Source of the DNA: Curtobacterium sp. MMLR14_010
GTDB taxonomy: Bacteria > Actinomycetota > Actinomycetes > Actinomycetales > Microbacteriaceae
Assembly (NCBI RefSeq): GCF_001865015.1
Contig: NZ_MJGV01000046.1
Coordinates: 785,201-849,200, forward strand
Direction: 5' to 3'
Length of the DNA stretch: 64,000 nucleotides
Under the pieces are notes generated by a model that did not search any database, had not been told where the DNA came from, and was given only the letters and a program-made list of their open reading frames with translations. How positions within the stretch are numbered: position 1 is the first letter of the stretch; every line of letters starts with the position of its first letter. Positions 24,034-32,004 of the stretch are shown one piece after another. The position numbers and the translations under genes are program-made.

Positions 24034-26166
24034 CAGCTCGTCACCAACGGCGCCAGGGCCGGCACACCGGCCAGGAGGCTCCATTCGCGCCCGCCACGCC
24101 TGGAGCGGCGGCGGCGGCGTCGCGAGTCGGCGCGACAGGGCCACCGCGTCGAGGCGCTGCGACTGCGACGCGCGGCCGGAGACGGTGCCGAACACGATGC
24201 CCTCCTCGACCAGGACGGTCCGGACGTCGCGGCCGTCGGCTGTGGACCAGCGCGATGCCGGCGGGATCGATCCCTGCGCATGGAGCACCCGATGCGCGTT
24301 CGGCATCGGCGTCGTCGCCAGGTGCTGTCCGATCGGCATCGGGTGCGTCCCCACGAGCGCCGCGAGGTCGCCGTAGGACGTCCAGGACCCGGGCGGCACG
24401 GCAGCGACGGCACGGTGGACGACGTCCCACCGGACAGCACCGACACGTGCAGGCTGCTCGGGGTTCGGTGGCAACCAGAGCGCACAGATCCGCCGCGCCA
24501 GCCAGGTCCCGCGCGCGCGGATCTCAGCCCTTCCCCACTCCGGTTCCGCGGCGATGCGGTGGTTGAGCTGGAGGCCACTCGCCTGGAGTTCGACGCGTTT
24601 CTCCGCGAACGGCCGGTTGCCCAGCTCCGCGTTGTACCCGGTCAGCGTGAGGTTGCCGAGCGTGTGGACCAGTCCGTCGTGCAGCGCCTCGACCGACTCC
24701 CCCGGCCCCGCATCCGCCTCGAGCACCTGCCGCCACGCCGGGGTGAGGCGCTGGGGCAGCACGTGTTCGATCGTCGTCGCGGACAGGTCGATCGGCTCCT
24801 TCGGTCGGAGCGACTCCTCCACCCACGCCAGCACCAGCTTCTGGTGGGGACGCCGCCCTCGCAGGTAGTACGGGGCGTTCAGGACGGCCTCCGTCACGGC
24901 GGCGTCGTCCGCGAAGTGCTTCCGTCCGGCCGAGAGGTAGTCGAGCACCGCCCGGTCGTCCGACGTCGCGGCGTCGTCCCGGAGCTCCCCGCACGCCTGC
25001 AGCAGCGTGCGGTTCACGCCCTCACCACCACGTCCCGTGATCGTGCGGCGCACCAGGAACGACTCGATCGCGGCGAGCGCCCCGGCGGTCTCGTTCGACG
25101 TCGTCCGACCGGCGGCACGACGTGCGAGCAGCCGGAGCGTGATGGGGACCGTCGTGGTCGATCCCCACTCGGCCAGGTGTTCGAGGCGCTCACGGACGGC
25201 GACGTCAGACTCGAGCGACGGCTGCCGGATCACGGCCAACAGCTCGGAGAGCCGCGCGAGCCGCACCACCTCGTCGACCACCTCCGCGTCCGACCGTTCG
25301 GCCAGTCGTGACTGCACCGCCGGGTGGATCTCGGACTGTTTCAACGACGGACTGTCCGCGACCGCGTCGAGCCAGAACAGCAGTTCGAGGTCCTCGGCTG
25401 ACAGGCGCTCCTGCATCGGCAGCCACCACGACGTGTAGACGGTCTCGCCGCGCGACCCCAGCCGCATGAAGAGGTGGTTGCGCACCAGGTCCGCCTGCGT
25501 CAGCTGCAGCCCCGTGGTGTTGATCGACTCGAAGATCCGGTAGACGTCGTCGTCACCCTTCGCTGTGATCGAGACGAACGCGAGTCCGCCGAGCACCGCG
25601 TCCCGGAGGTGTTCGACGCGCTGGCGGTCCACGCCGTCCTCGAGGTCGTCGAGCGCCGAGCGGAAGTCCCGGTAGGTGGCGGTCACCTCGCTCGGCGCGG
25701 CGGCGGTGTCCGACGACGCACCGAGCCCGTCGTCGACCACCGAGCGGAAGCTCTCTCGGTCCGCACGCGTTGGCAGGAGCTTGAGCCGAGCGTCTCCCGA
25801 CTTGTACCGGTCGGCGATGTACTGGTCGTGCAGGCTCGCGGCGAGCATCGGGTCGTCGGCGCGGTGCGCCCCGAGGTGGTCACGGATCGCGCACAGCAGG
25901 ATCGACAGCGTGGTGAGCCGCTGCTGCCCGTCGACGACGAAGAACTCGACGCCGGTCGGCCCGACCCTGCCCGAGGCGAGGACCAGCGACCCCATGAAGT
26001 GCGTCGCCGCGGGGTTCGTCCGCCGCAGCGCCGCCAGCGTCAGCACGTCCTGCCACAGCCGGGTGCGCTGCCGGGCACCCCAGCCGAACGGTCGTTGGTA
26101 CAGCGGTACCACGTACTGCTTCGAGCCCTCCAGCAGTTGCCGGATCGTCGTCTCCTGCACGTCCAT
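24031..26166 (-). CDS. GmrSD-like DUF262/DUF1524 protein with C-terminal alkyltransferase-like domain
   Basis: 711 residues; ATG 26166 chosen because MDVQETTIRQLLEGSKQYVV is the usual DUF262 start. N-terminal DUF262 (GmrS-like, ParB/Srx fold): VVPLYQRPFGWG and FFVVDGQQRLTTLSIL (the DGQQR nucleotide-hydrolysis motif). DUF1524 (GmrD-like HNH): TIEHVLPQRL and HTLGNLTLTGYNAELGNRPF near 465-530. The last 130 residues read VPPGSWTSYGDLAALVG and PNAHRVLHAQGSI, the fold of O6-alkylguanine transferase-like (ATL) proteins, with no acceptor Cys (AHRV instead of CHRV). GmrSD-type enzymes restrict modified phage DNA. The ATL domain could add lesion or modified-guanine reading. Confidence 0.8.
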   Translation of the reverse strand: MDVQETTIRQLLEGSKQYVVPLYQRPFGWGARQRTRLWQDVLTLAALRRTNPAATHFMGSLVLASGRVGPTGVEFFVVDGQQRLTTLSILLCAIRDHLGAHRADDPMLAASLHDQYIADRYKSGDARLKLLPTRADRESFRSVVDDGLGASSDTAAAPSEVTATYRDFRSALDDLEDGVDRQRVEHLRDAVLGGLAFVSITAKGDDDVYRIFESINTTGLQLTQADLVRNHLFMRLGSRGETVYTSWWLPMQERLSAEDLELLFWLDAVADSPSLKQSEIHPAVQSRLAERSDAEVVDEVVRLARLSELLAVIRQPSLESDVAVRERLEHLAEWGSTTTVPITLRLLARRAAGRTTSNETAGALAAIESFLVRRTITGRGGEGVNRTLLQACGELRDDAATSDDRAVLDYLSAGRKHFADDAAVTEAVLNAPYYLRGRRPHQKLVLAWVEESLRPKEPIDLSATTIEHVLPQRLTPAWRQVLEADAGPGESVEALHDGLVHTLGNLTLTGYNAELGNRPFAEKRVELQASGLQLNHRIAAEPEWGRAEIRARGTWLARRICALWLPPNPEQPARVGAVRWDVVHRAVAAVPPGSWTSYGDLAALVGTHPMPIGQHLATTPMPNAHRVLHAQGSIPPASRWSTADGRDVRTVLVEEGIVFGTVSGRASQSQRLDAVALSRRLATPPPPLQAWRARMEPPGRCAGPGAVGDEL

Positions 26167-26399
26167 CCCGGCAGCGTAGGAACACACGAAGGACCCGTGA
26201 GCGCCGAGGAAGCTCCTGTGGACGGCGTCCGTGTCGCCGCTGCCTGTGGAGGACGGCACGAGCTGAGCGGCCGTGGCAGCATGGACGACCACACGACCGT
26301 CGAGGGGAAGACGATGAACGCGAACGGGGCGACAGGATCCAGCTTCGGCCGAGGTGCAGAGCGGACGCAGCCGAGCGACGACGGACGCGAACTCCCCCG

Positions 26400-27068
26400 A
26401 TGACCGAACACCTCACCGTCCCCCAGGCGTTCGCGCTGCTCCTCATCGAGCCCGACGGGCGTCGCGCCGTCGCCGGCCAGACGTTCGACGCCGGCCTGGC
26501 CGGTGCCGTCCTGGCGGACCTCGTACTGCGCGGTGCCGTGTCGCTCCACGGCAAGGACGTCCAGGTCGTCGACGGCACGGCCACGGGCGACCCGGTCCTC
26601 GACGCAGTGGTCGGCGTGATCGCAGGCTCCGGAGCACCGCGCAAGGCGACGTGGTGGGTGTCGAAGCTCGGGCGACGTCCGCTCCGCGATGACGTGCTCG
26701 GCGGCCTCGTCGCGAATGGTCTGCTCTCCGAGGCGCAGCGGAAGACACTCGGTATCTTCCCGTCGACCACCTACCCCGAGCGGGACGGCGGACCCGAGTC
26801 GTTGCTCCGAGCGGCGATCGCGGACGTCCTCGCCGCCCGATCCGCTCCGACGCCCTTCACGGCGGCGGTCATCGGGCTGCTGGACGCGACCGGCTCGCTG
26901 CGGAAGCAGTTCGGGACGGTCGACCGCGGGCTCGTCGCCGACGTCACATCGGGCGCGTGGGCGTCCCCCGCGGTCAAGGCCGTGCTCGACGAGCTCCAGA
27001 TGGCCGTGATCGTCTCGGTGGTCGCGGTCACCGCGGCGACGACGGCCACGACGTCCATCACGAGTTGA
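26400..27068 (+). CDS. GPP34 (GOLPH3/Vps74-like) family protein
   Basis: 222 residues. LTVPQAFALLLIEPDGRRAV, LAGAVLADLVLRGAVSL and LGGLVANGLLSEAQRKTLGIFP follow the GPP34 pattern common in actinobacteria. In eukaryotes the fold binds phosphatidylinositol-4-phosphate and Golgi enzymes; the bacterial role is unknown. The C-terminus has a hydrophobic run (MAVIVSVVAVTAATTATT) that may contact the membrane. It is divergent from the GmrSD-like gene, 233 bases apart; that gap holds no convincing gene. Confidence 0.75.
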   Translation: MTEHLTVPQAFALLLIEPDGRRAVAGQTFDAGLAGAVLADLVLRGAVSLHGKDVQVVDGTATGDPVLDAVVGVIAGSGAPRKATWWVSKLGRRPLRDDVLGGLVANGLLSEAQRKTLGIFPSTTYPERDGGPESLLRAAIADVLAARSAPTPFTAAVIGLLDATGSLRKQFGTVDRGLVADVTSGAWASPAVKAVLDELQMAVIVSVVAVTAATTATTSITS

Positions 27069-27121
27069 TCGTCCCGATGCGGCGGCCCGAGCGACGGTAC
27101 GACCGATCCCGTTCTCGGCAT

Positions 27122-27169
27122 TGACGGATCCGGTCGACGAACCTCGACGTTCCTGAACCGGATCCGTCA
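27122..27169. repeat. Long-loop inverted repeat TGACGGATCCGGT, copy 2
   Basis: Arms TGACGGATCCGGT (27122-27134) and ACCGGATCCGTCA (27157-27169) are perfect reverse complements with a 22-base loop. It is 54 bases after the GPP34 stop. Together with copy 1 it brackets exactly the GmrSD-like and GPP34 genes, 3136 bases apart. Confidence 0.75.
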
Positions 27170-27338
27170 CAGCCCCTTCGGAACTCTGCTGCACGGACGG
27201 CCGACTCCCGGCGGCGCGGGGCCAGTGTTGACAGCGCATGCGGCCCGCTCCTGCTCCCGCCCCGTTCTGGGGATCGTTCACGTCCATCGATCCACGGGAG
27301 GATGCCGTCCGTCGCAGATGAACGATCGGGGGGCGACG

Positions 27339-28220
27339 ATGCCATTGGGTGGACCCGGACCGCGTGACTGGTCCCCGCCGGAGTCGTTCGCATCAGCGAG
27401 CCGACCCAGCCGCGGGGGCGCCGCCCTGCACGACCCGAAGCCGTGGCTCGGAGTCGCGCCTCGTCGTCGGACCCGCCCGTGGGCGTACGCCACGATGGCG
27501 ATGCTCCTCGGTGGCGGGAGCGTCGTGATCGCTCTCGTCGAACCGCAACGAGGTGGCATCCCGACCGGCTTCATCGTCTCGACCATCGGCATCACCGCGA
27601 TCGTGGTCGGCGTCCGAGCCAAGCGTGCGGCGCGGTGGGGCTCTGCGACGGCTCGGGCGTTCGGCCGCGGCGGCGCGATCCTCGGATCGGTCGGTACGGC
27701 ACTCATGGTCTACGCCGTGATGAGCATGGCACTGACGAACGTCGGCGTACAGCTGCCTGCGCTCTCACTGCCGATCCGCGATGGCGACACCTCGACCGTC
27801 CTCCAAGCAGCCGACCAACCGGCGCCGCAGGCACCAGTTGCTGCGTCCACGACGAGCCCGGCCGGAACCGCCGCCGCGCCCAGCACCGCCGAGGACCCCT
27901 CGGTCGCCGCGAGCGCCACCGAGCCGCCGACGCGAGACGCTGAACAGGCCGCGGTGACGCAGAGCGCCGGCACGCTCGCGTTCGTGATGCGCGAGCGGTT
28001 CGGAGCGGGACCGTTCCCGCCGGAGCTCGCGGTCGGCATGCGTGCGCCGCAGCGGATCATGCTCGTCGACGGCACCGGGCTCGCACCGGTCCCGGACGAC
28101 GCCCGCGTGCTCTACTCGGTGTCCGACGACGCCACCGCCTGGTCCGTCACCGTCATCGGCGCCCGCTTCGGTGCCGTGGCCACTTACTCCTCGGCCGTCG
28201 GCACGGTCCAAGCCGGCTGA
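27339..28220 (+). CDS. Membrane protein with Ser/Thr/Pro-rich external region
   Basis: 293 residues; ATG 27339 preferred for GGGGGG at 27328-27333, with ATG 27318 as the alternative. Three hydrophobic segments lie at about 46-65 (YATMAMLLGGGSVVIALV), 73-90 and 108-132. A low-complexity Ala/Thr/Pro linker (about 150-210) follows, then a C-terminal domain with FVMRERFGAGPFPPELAVGM, IMLVDGTGLAPVPDDARVLYS and ATAWSVTVIG. No family was recognised. The topology suggests an external C-terminal domain. It is convergent with the nuclease-helicase gene, 6 bases apart. Confidence 0.6.
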   Translation: MPLGGPGPRDWSPPESFASASRPSRGGAALHDPKPWLGVAPRRRTRPWAYATMAMLLGGGSVVIALVEPQRGGIPTGFIVSTIGITAIVVGVRAKRAARWGSATARAFGRGGAILGSVGTALMVYAVMSMALTNVGVQLPALSLPIRDGDTSTVLQAADQPAPQAPVAASTTSPAGTAAAPSTAEDPSVAASATEPPTRDAEQAAVTQSAGTLAFVMRERFGAGPFPPELAVGMRAPQRIMLVDGTGLAPVPDDARVLYSVSDDATAWSVTVIGARFGAVATYSSAVGTVQAG

Positions 28221-28226
28221 CGTACC

Positions 28227-31200
28227 TCAGTCCCGCGGTTCGACGAGCTCGATGAAGCGGGAGAGCAGGGACAGCCCCGGGATCGAGGGCGGCAGGGCCG
28301 TCGTCAGCGCGGGTGAGTACACGAGGTACGCCGCCCACTTCGCCCGCGACAGCGCCACGTTCAGCCGGTTCGGCATCAGGAGGAAGTCGAGCCCGCGCGG
28401 GATCTCGGATGCGGACGAGGCCGCGAGCGAGACGATCGACACGACGGCCTCACGCCCCTGGAACATGTCGACCGTGCCGACCTGCGTCCCCCGGAGTCCG
28501 GCCCGGTCGAGCTCCTGCCGGATCACCGCCCCCTGCGCGTTGTAGGGCGCGACGACGATGACGTCCTCGTCCGTGAGCGTCCGCACGGTGTCGCCGTCAG
28601 TCCAGGTGCGCCCGACGACGTCCTTCACGAGGGCGACCACGCGCGCCGCTTCCTCCTCCGAGGACGTCGTGTTGCCCGCGTGCACGACCGGCTCCGGGTG
28701 CACGCCGGCCTCGATGCCCTCGAGGTGCCGGCCCCTGACCATCGACGTCAGCTGCCCGTCGTAGGAGAGCCCCGACACCGCCGAGGTCAGCGCCGGCTCC
28801 ATCCGCCGGGTCCGCGCGAGGAAGTACCCGAACTCCGGCGGCAGCACGTGCTCGCCGTCCGCCAGCCATCCGAGCGCCGACTGGTCCACCGGCTCGGGGT
28901 GCGAGCCCTGCGACACCTGCGGCAGCTGCTGCGGGTCCCCGAGCAGCAGCAGCCGGGTCGCCGCGATCGAGGACGCGATCGTCGGCGCCAGCGAGAACTG
29001 CCCGGCCTCGTCGACCACGAGCAGGTCCAGGGAACGCCGGGCGATCGTCGTCTCGTTCGCGAACGTCCACGCCGTGCCACCGACGACTCCTCCGGTGCCC
29101 GACTCCTCGCACGACGACAGGAACGCACCCACCGCGGCGTTGTTCTTCACCGGTGTCCACCGCGCTGCCTCGAGCTCGTCCTCGGACGCGCCGGCCTTCG
29201 GCACCTTCACGACCCGCTCGGCTGCGACCCCCGCGGCGATGACGGCGTCGAGGAAGTTCTCGCTCGTCGCGTGGGACTGTCCGACGACGCCGACGCGCCA
29301 GCCGTGCTCACGGACGAGCCGCGCGACGACGTTCGATCCGACGTACGTCTTGCCCGTGCCGGGAGGCCCCTGGATCGCCAGGTACGAGCGGTCGAACCCG
29401 AGCAGCGTCGTCACGACCGCGCCGACGGTGTCGTCTCCGGCCACGGGCTCCAATGCACCCCGTGGCGGCACCCGGCGCAGCAGGTCGAGCGCGGGGTCCG
29501 GCAGCATCGCCGGGAGCTCGTCGAGCACGAGCGCGCCCCACTCCGCGATGGCCTCGGGCTGGGGCTTGGCGCGCGGCGGGGCCGACGGCGCGAGTGCGAC
29601 CGGGTACTCGTGGTGGGGCTCACCGCCGACCGGAAGCCGTTCGAGCAGCAGGACCTCGGTGTGCTCGCCGTCGTCCCGCACGTCGAGGATGACCGCACGG
29701 TCCGACGCCCCCTTCGACCCGGGGCCGGGCGAGCCGACCGATGGCGGAGTCGGGGTGTCGTAGACGAGGTGGGGCGAGCCTCCCGGCCGGAGCCGACTGC
29801 CGGGCGCGAGCGTCCCCGACAACCGGAGTTCTCGTGACTGCGACCGGGCGCGCGGCATCGTGGCCCAGTCGCGCTCGACGGACGCGCGCTCGACGACCAG
29901 GACGTCGCGCGTGTCGGCCCACTCGTCGACCGGGTTGCGGAGACGGTCGAAGTGGTCCTGCCAGAAGGTCTTGGCCTCGCGCCGGTGGTAGTCGATCGCG
30001 GCTGCGGCGAGCGCCAGCGCGGTCTCGTCGGGAGTGCGGTCGAGGGCGTCCACGTGCTCGAGGTGCTGGCTCAGTGCGACGTACACGGGGTTCGGCTCGC
30101 GCTCGACGGGCACCGGCGGCAGGTCCAGCTCGAGCGGCGCGTCCGTCGTGGCGGGCTTGAGCGACAGGAGCCAGTCGCGCAGGCGGAGCGTCGAGCGGCA
30201 GTCGTAGGCGTTGTAGTCCGCGACCTGGTCGAGCATCCGCTGCCCCTCGGCCGAGTCACCGGTGCGGAGCTCCTCGATCGCGTCGACGTAGGCGGTGATG
30301 CTGTCCACCGCGTTCGTGACGTCGCTCTCGCGCAGGTCCGACCCCATGTAGAGCGGCTCGAGCTTCTTGATCGAGTAGCTGCGGCTGCCGACGACCAGCG
30401 CCTTGCGCACGATCGGGTACAGGTCGACGAGGACCCCGGCGCGGAGCAGGTCGTCCACGGCTTCTTCCCCCACGCCGTGCCGCGCTGCGAGCGAGAGCAG
30501 GTGCGTCCGTTCGTAGGACGCGTAGTGGTAGACGTGCATGCCGGGGTACTGCGCGCGGCGCTGCTGCACGTACGCGAGGAAGTCCACGAGCGCCTGACGC
30601 TCGTCGCGGATCGTGTGCGCCCAGAACGCCGTGAAGTCCGCGCGGTCGTCGACCAGGCCGAAGAGGTAGTCGAGGCCCCAGTGGACGCCGTCCTCGGTGT
30701 GCAGCGGGTCGCCCTCGAAGTCGAAGAAGACGTCGCCGGCATCCGGCGCCGGGATGGCATCGAGTGCGGTCGGGTCCAGGAGTTCGAAGGCCGGCGTTCT
30801 CGTACCCGCTTGCGTTCCGTCTTCCGCGGCACGTCGTTCCGTCTCGGTTCGTTCCGTCTCGATCTGGAGGCTCGCCTGACGGACCAGGCGATCTCGCGTC
30901 GTGCTCGACATGCCGGGCACCGGGGCGGTGCGGACCGCCAGGTCGTCGATCGTCCGCACCCCCTGCCGGATCAGCTTGGTCCGTTGGTCGAGGCGCATGC
31001 CGGCGACGAGGACCAGGTCGCGGTGCTGCGCGACCTGCTGCTGGCACGCCCCACAGCGGCCGCAGCTGCTGTACCTCGGGTCGCCCCACTGCAGGGCTTC
31101 GTCGGCGCCGAGTCGTTCGTCGATCACGCGCTGGAGTTCGGCGCGCTGCGTGCGGTACACCGGCGCGATGTCGGCCAGGTCGTGCGTGGTCGTCGTGCGG

Positions 31201-31724
31201 TCGCCGAGGACCAGGTGCACCTGCTGCCCGGTCGGGATGCCGTGTGCCTGCATCTGCTCGGCGTAGGCGGCGAGCTGCAGGAGCGCGCTGATCTTGGCGT
31301 GGCGGGCGAGCTTGGTGTCGTAGACCTCGTACTCCCCCGCGTCGTTGCGGATGATGAAGTCCGCGAAGCCGATGAAGCCCGCGGTGTGGGCGGTCGGGGG
31401 TGCATGGAAGGTCGGCTGGAAGAGGACGTCGGCGCCGTCGTGCATGGCATCTCGTGCGGCTTCCGCTGCTTCGGCGTACTGCGGCGGTGCAGGGCGGTCG
31501 AACTCGACGACGTCGTGCGTCTGCTTCAGGATCTGGAGGTAGTCGGACTCGTGCTGGTCCCCGAGCTTGGCCGTGCGGTCGAGCATGTCGTCGTGCTCGT
31601 CCGGCAGGGGTTCCGCACGGCCGAGCTTGGCGTCGAGGCGGCGGAGGAACGCCCACTCGCAGGTCGCCCACGTGGTGAGGTCGCTCGGGCTGAGGAGCGG
31701 CCGGCCCTCGGTGGTGATCTGCAT
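28227..31724 (-). CDS. TM0106-family RecB-like nuclease fused to SF1 helicase
   Basis: 1165 residues; ATG 31724 (MQITTEGRPLLSPSDL) chosen at the usual family start. The N-terminal RecB-type PD-(D/E)xK domain has C24 (ATCEWAF) and SCGRCGACQQ near 217-226, cysteines likely to hold a 4Fe-4S cluster. GDVFFDFEGDPL begins the RNase H-like second nuclease domain near 335. The helicase has GPPGTGKTYVGSNV (Walker A, about 785), LLVVDEAGQFSL (II), LLLGDPQQLPQV (III) and VDMFQGREAVVSIVSLA (V-VI). This is Dna2/TM0106-like architecture for DNA end processing or repair. It is cytosolic and full length. The lanthipeptide precursor gene lies just upstream on the same strand behind a strong hairpin. Confidence 0.85.
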   Translation of the reverse strand: MQITTEGRPLLSPSDLTTWATCEWAFLRRLDAKLGRAEPLPDEHDDMLDRTAKLGDQHESDYLQILKQTHDVVEFDRPAPPQYAEAAEAARDAMHDGADVLFQPTFHAPPTAHTAGFIGFADFIIRNDAGEYEVYDTKLARHAKISALLQLAAYAEQMQAHGIPTGQQVHLVLGDRTTTTHDLADIAPVYRTQRAELQRVIDERLGADEALQWGDPRYSSCGRCGACQQQVAQHRDLVLVAGMRLDQRTKLIRQGVRTIDDLAVRTAPVPGMSSTTRDRLVRQASLQIETERTETERRAAEDGTQAGTRTPAFELLDPTALDAIPAPDAGDVFFDFEGDPLHTEDGVHWGLDYLFGLVDDRADFTAFWAHTIRDERQALVDFLAYVQQRRAQYPGMHVYHYASYERTHLLSLAARHGVGEEAVDDLLRAGVLVDLYPIVRKALVVGSRSYSIKKLEPLYMGSDLRESDVTNAVDSITAYVDAIEELRTGDSAEGQRMLDQVADYNAYDCRSTLRLRDWLLSLKPATTDAPLELDLPPVPVEREPNPVYVALSQHLEHVDALDRTPDETALALAAAAIDYHRREAKTFWQDHFDRLRNPVDEWADTRDVLVVERASVERDWATMPRARSQSRELRLSGTLAPGSRLRPGGSPHLVYDTPTPPSVGSPGPGSKGASDRAVILDVRDDGEHTEVLLLERLPVGGEPHHEYPVALAPSAPPRAKPQPEAIAEWGALVLDELPAMLPDPALDLLRRVPPRGALEPVAGDDTVGAVVTTLLGFDRSYLAIQGPPGTGKTYVGSNVVARLVREHGWRVGVVGQSHATSENFLDAVIAAGVAAERVVKVPKAGASEDELEAARWTPVKNNAAVGAFLSSCEESGTGGVVGGTAWTFANETTIARRSLDLLVVDEAGQFSLAPTIASSIAATRLLLLGDPQQLPQVSQGSHPEPVDQSALGWLADGEHVLPPEFGYFLARTRRMEPALTSAVSGLSYDGQLTSMVRGRHLEGIEAGVHPEPVVHAGNTTSSEEEAARVVALVKDVVGRTWTDGDTVRTLTDEDVIVVAPYNAQGAVIRQELDRAGLRGTQVGTVDMFQGREAVVSIVSLAASSASEIPRGLDFLLMPNRLNVALSRAKWAAYLVYSPALTTALPPSIPGLSLLSRFIELVEPRD

Positions 31725-31767
31725 GGGATCAACCGTAGGGGCGGCCGGTGACGTCGGCACTGCACGA

Positions 31768-31805
31768 GAACGGGTCGGGCTCCTGGCAGGGAGTCCGACC
31801 CGTTC
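31768..31805 (-). terminator. Terminator after the lanthipeptide precursor gene
   Basis: GAACGGGTCGG (31768-31778) pairs with CCGACCCGTTC (31795-31805), and the inner bases CTCC/GGAG continue the stem to a small loop, about 16 pairs in all. Read on the minus strand it begins 16 bases after the precursor stop and separates that short transcript from the nuclease-helicase gene. Confidence 0.7.
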
Positions 31806-31820
31806 CGTGGTGCGCTCGGA

Positions 31821-31916
31821 CTACCAGCAGATGTAGAAGCTGACCGAGGAGAGCAGGATGTGGCCGCCTTCCTCGGGCGCGTCCGGCTCGATCGCCTGCA
31901 GGTCGTGAGCGTTCAT
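31821..31916 (-). CDS. Class III lanthipeptide precursor peptide (31 residues)
   Basis: ATG at 31916, stop TAG 31821-31823, with AAAGGA (31925-31930) 8 bases upstream of the start. Leader MNAHDLQAIEPDAPEEGG has the amphipathic xDLQxxE box that LanKC enzymes recognise in class III leaders. Core HILLSSVSFYICW carries S23-x2-S26-x3-C30, exactly the Ser-x2-Ser-x3-Cys spacing that forms a labionin or lanthionine ring. The gene is divergent from lanKC, with only 88 bases between starts. It is expected to be dehydrated and cyclised by LanKC, exported, then trimmed. Gly17-Gly18 is a possible cleavage point. The core is short, with a single motif. The peptide is too short for routine ORF callers. Confidence 0.88.
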   Translation of the reverse strand: MNAHDLQAIEPDAPEEGGHILLSSVSFYICW

Positions 31917-31950
31917 GTCGTTCGTCCTTTCGCGATGAAGAAACGCTCCG

Positions 31951-31980
31951 AACGTACACACGCCACGTTTGACATGTCAA
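31951..31980 (-). promoter_or_regulatory. Likely precursor promoter and palindromic site TTGACATGTCAA
   Basis: TTGACATGTCAA (31969-31980) is a perfect 12-base palindrome, so it presents a consensus -35 hexamer on both strands. On the minus strand TTGACA (31975-31980) is 18 bases from TACGTT (31951-31956), a fair -10, placing transcription about 30 bases before the precursor ribosome site. The palindrome may also be an operator shared with lanKC. Confidence 0.5.
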
Positions 31981-31982
31981 TA

Positions 31983-32004
31983 CCAGCGTTGCCAGCATCG
32001 CTGG
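31983..32004 (+). promoter_or_regulatory. Small inverted repeat before the lanKC start
   Basis: CCAGCG (31983-31988) and CGCTGG (31999-32004) form an inverted repeat with a 10-base gap that ends directly at the lanKC ATG. No Shine-Dalgarno is visible, so the hairpin or a leaderless/low-efficiency start may limit synthetase translation. Confidence 0.3.

Noticed and set aside
31969..32004. TTG start for lanKC adding 12 residues
   Set aside because: The TTG is part of the TTGACATGTCAA palindrome, has no ribosome site, and the extra residues are not typical of LanKC N-termini.
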